A DNA stretch of 64,000 nt, from contig NZ_CP059557.1 in the NCBI RefSeq assembly GCF_022828475.1, forward strand, positions 1,798,001 through 1,862,000, read 5' to 3'. The notes below the pieces were generated by a model that searched no databases, was not told where the DNA came from, and saw only the letters and a list, made by a program, of their open reading frames with translations. This DNA is from Saccharopolyspora gloriosae (GTDB lineage Bacteria > Actinomycetota > Actinomycetes > Mycobacteriales > Pseudonocardiaceae). This document shows, in pieces, positions 63,202 to 64,000 of this stretch. A program made the position numbers and the translations under genes. Each line of letters opens with the position of its first letter. Position 1 is the first letter of the stretch.

Positions 63202-64000
63202 ATGCCTGACGAAAGCACACTCGTGGATTACCTGAAGTGGGTCACCGCGGATCTGCACGAGACGCGGCAACGCCTCCAGGACGCGGAGTCCGGCAAGCAC
63301 GAGCCGGTCGCGATCGTCGGGATGGCCTGCCGGTTCCCCGGCGCCGATTCGCCGGAACGACTCTGGGACCTGCTGTCCGGGGGAGAGGACGCGATCACCG
63401 GTTTCCCGACGGACCGGGGCTGGGACCTCGACGCTCTCGGCGATGGGCGCAGCGCCACCGCCGAAGGCGGATTCCTGCCCGGCGCGGCCGAATTCGACCC
63501 GGGCTTCTTCGACATCTCGCCGCGCGAAGCGGTCGCGATGGACCCGCAGCAGCGCCAAGCCCTGGAAGTGTCCTGGGAAGCCCTGGAGCGCGCCGGGATC
63601 GACCCGAAGACCGTGCGCGGCAGCCGCACCGGGGTGTTCGTCGGCACCACGGGGCAGGACTACATCCACCTGATGCTCGCCTCCAGCGAGGACCTCGAAG
63701 GTCACGCCTCCACCGGGATGGCGGCGAGCGTGCTGTCCGGCAGGTTGTCGTTCGCGCTCGGGCTGGAAGGGCCGTCGCTGACGGTGGACACCGCGTGCTC
63801 CTCCTCGCTGGTCGCACTGCACCTGGCCGCGCAGTCGCTGCGATCAGGGGAGTGCTCGATGGCCCTCGCGGGTGGCGTCACGGTGATGACGACCTCGGCG
63901 AACTTCTCCTCGTTCAGCAGGCAGGGCGGGCTCGCCCCCGACGGGCGGTGCAAGGCGTTCTCGGCGGACGCGGACGGCACGGCCTGGTCCGAAGGCGTCG
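63202..64000 (+). CDS. Third type I PKS, N-terminal part (KS), cut by window end
   Basis: The frame is open from ATG 63202 (GGGAGG about eight bases upstream) to the end of the window, 266 codons. An N-terminal docking segment ([20 protein letters not shown]) leads into a KS ([29 protein letters not shown], active-site [19 protein letters not shown]). The contents beyond the KS are unknown. By position it should hold the modules equivalent to nystatin 16 onward. A Met-to-Ser or other KS loss is not seen. Confidence 0.93.
   Translation, partial: MPDESTLVDYLKWVTADLHETRQRLQDAESGKHEPVAIVGMACRFPGADSPERLWDLLSGGEDAITGFPTDRGWDLDALGDGRSATAEGGFLPGAAEFDPGFFDISPREAVAMDPQQRQALEVSWEALERAGIDPKTVRGSRTGVFVGTTGQDYIHLMLASSEDLEGHASTGMAASVLSGRLSFALGLEGPSLTVDTACSSSLVALHLAAQSLRSGECSMALAGGVTVMTTSANFSSFSRQGGLAPDGRCKAFSADADGTAWSEGV

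Overview
The window is very GC-rich DNA with strong actinomycete traits: GTG starts, overlapping GTGA/ATGA gene junctions, almost no TTA codons, LuxR regulators of the large ATP-binding (LAL) type, and giant modular polyketide synthases. I suspect a non-Streptomyces filamentous actinomycete, perhaps Pseudonocardiales, but the genus cannot be fixed from this sequence. No tRNA, rRNA, CRISPR array or transposase gene was seen.

Left flank (1-9000) is housekeeping and regulation. It has a minus-strand nrdA-nrdB ribonucleotide reductase operon behind a cobalamin riboswitch, with an NrdB that carries the class Ic (Chlamydia-type) Phe-for-Tyr signature. Next come a secreted 5'-nucleotidase, a tandem repeat, an XRE-family regulator with a palindromic operator over its own start, and a DeoR-family sugar regulator.

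Middle (9000-28450) is a regulatory and supply block. Three LAL regulators (the first with a one-base frameshift) and a PAS-LuxR regulator of the PimM/NysRIV kind are followed by a complete hexitol-type PTS operon (PfkB sugar kinase, EIIC, EIIB, EIIA, zinc dehydrogenase) and a fourth LAL. Then come a type II thioesterase and a GDP-mannose 4,6-dehydratase, the first committed enzyme of mycosamine formation.

Right part (28785-64000) is type I PKS. One giant gene of about 27.7 kb encodes six modules once two one-base frameshifts are repaired (about 9,226 aa). Its module order is DH-KR, KR, methylmalonyl-AT with KR, KR, dead KR, KR. That matches NysI/AmphI, modules 9-14 of the nystatin and amphotericin synthases. 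It is followed by a separate single-module PKS with DH-ER-KR and by the start of a third PKS. With the PAS-LuxR, the LALs, the thioesterase and the GDP-mannose dehydratase, this is the polyol-side half of a mycosaminyl polyene macrolide cluster. The loading module, polyene modules, P450s, aminotransferase and glycosyltransferase must lie outside the window.

Unusual features are a four-copy family of intergenic palindromic elements of about 140-170 bp with covarying arms, the sugar PTS operon embedded inside the polyene regulator block (with two TTA codons), and three apparent single-G losses in G runs that break otherwise intact genes.
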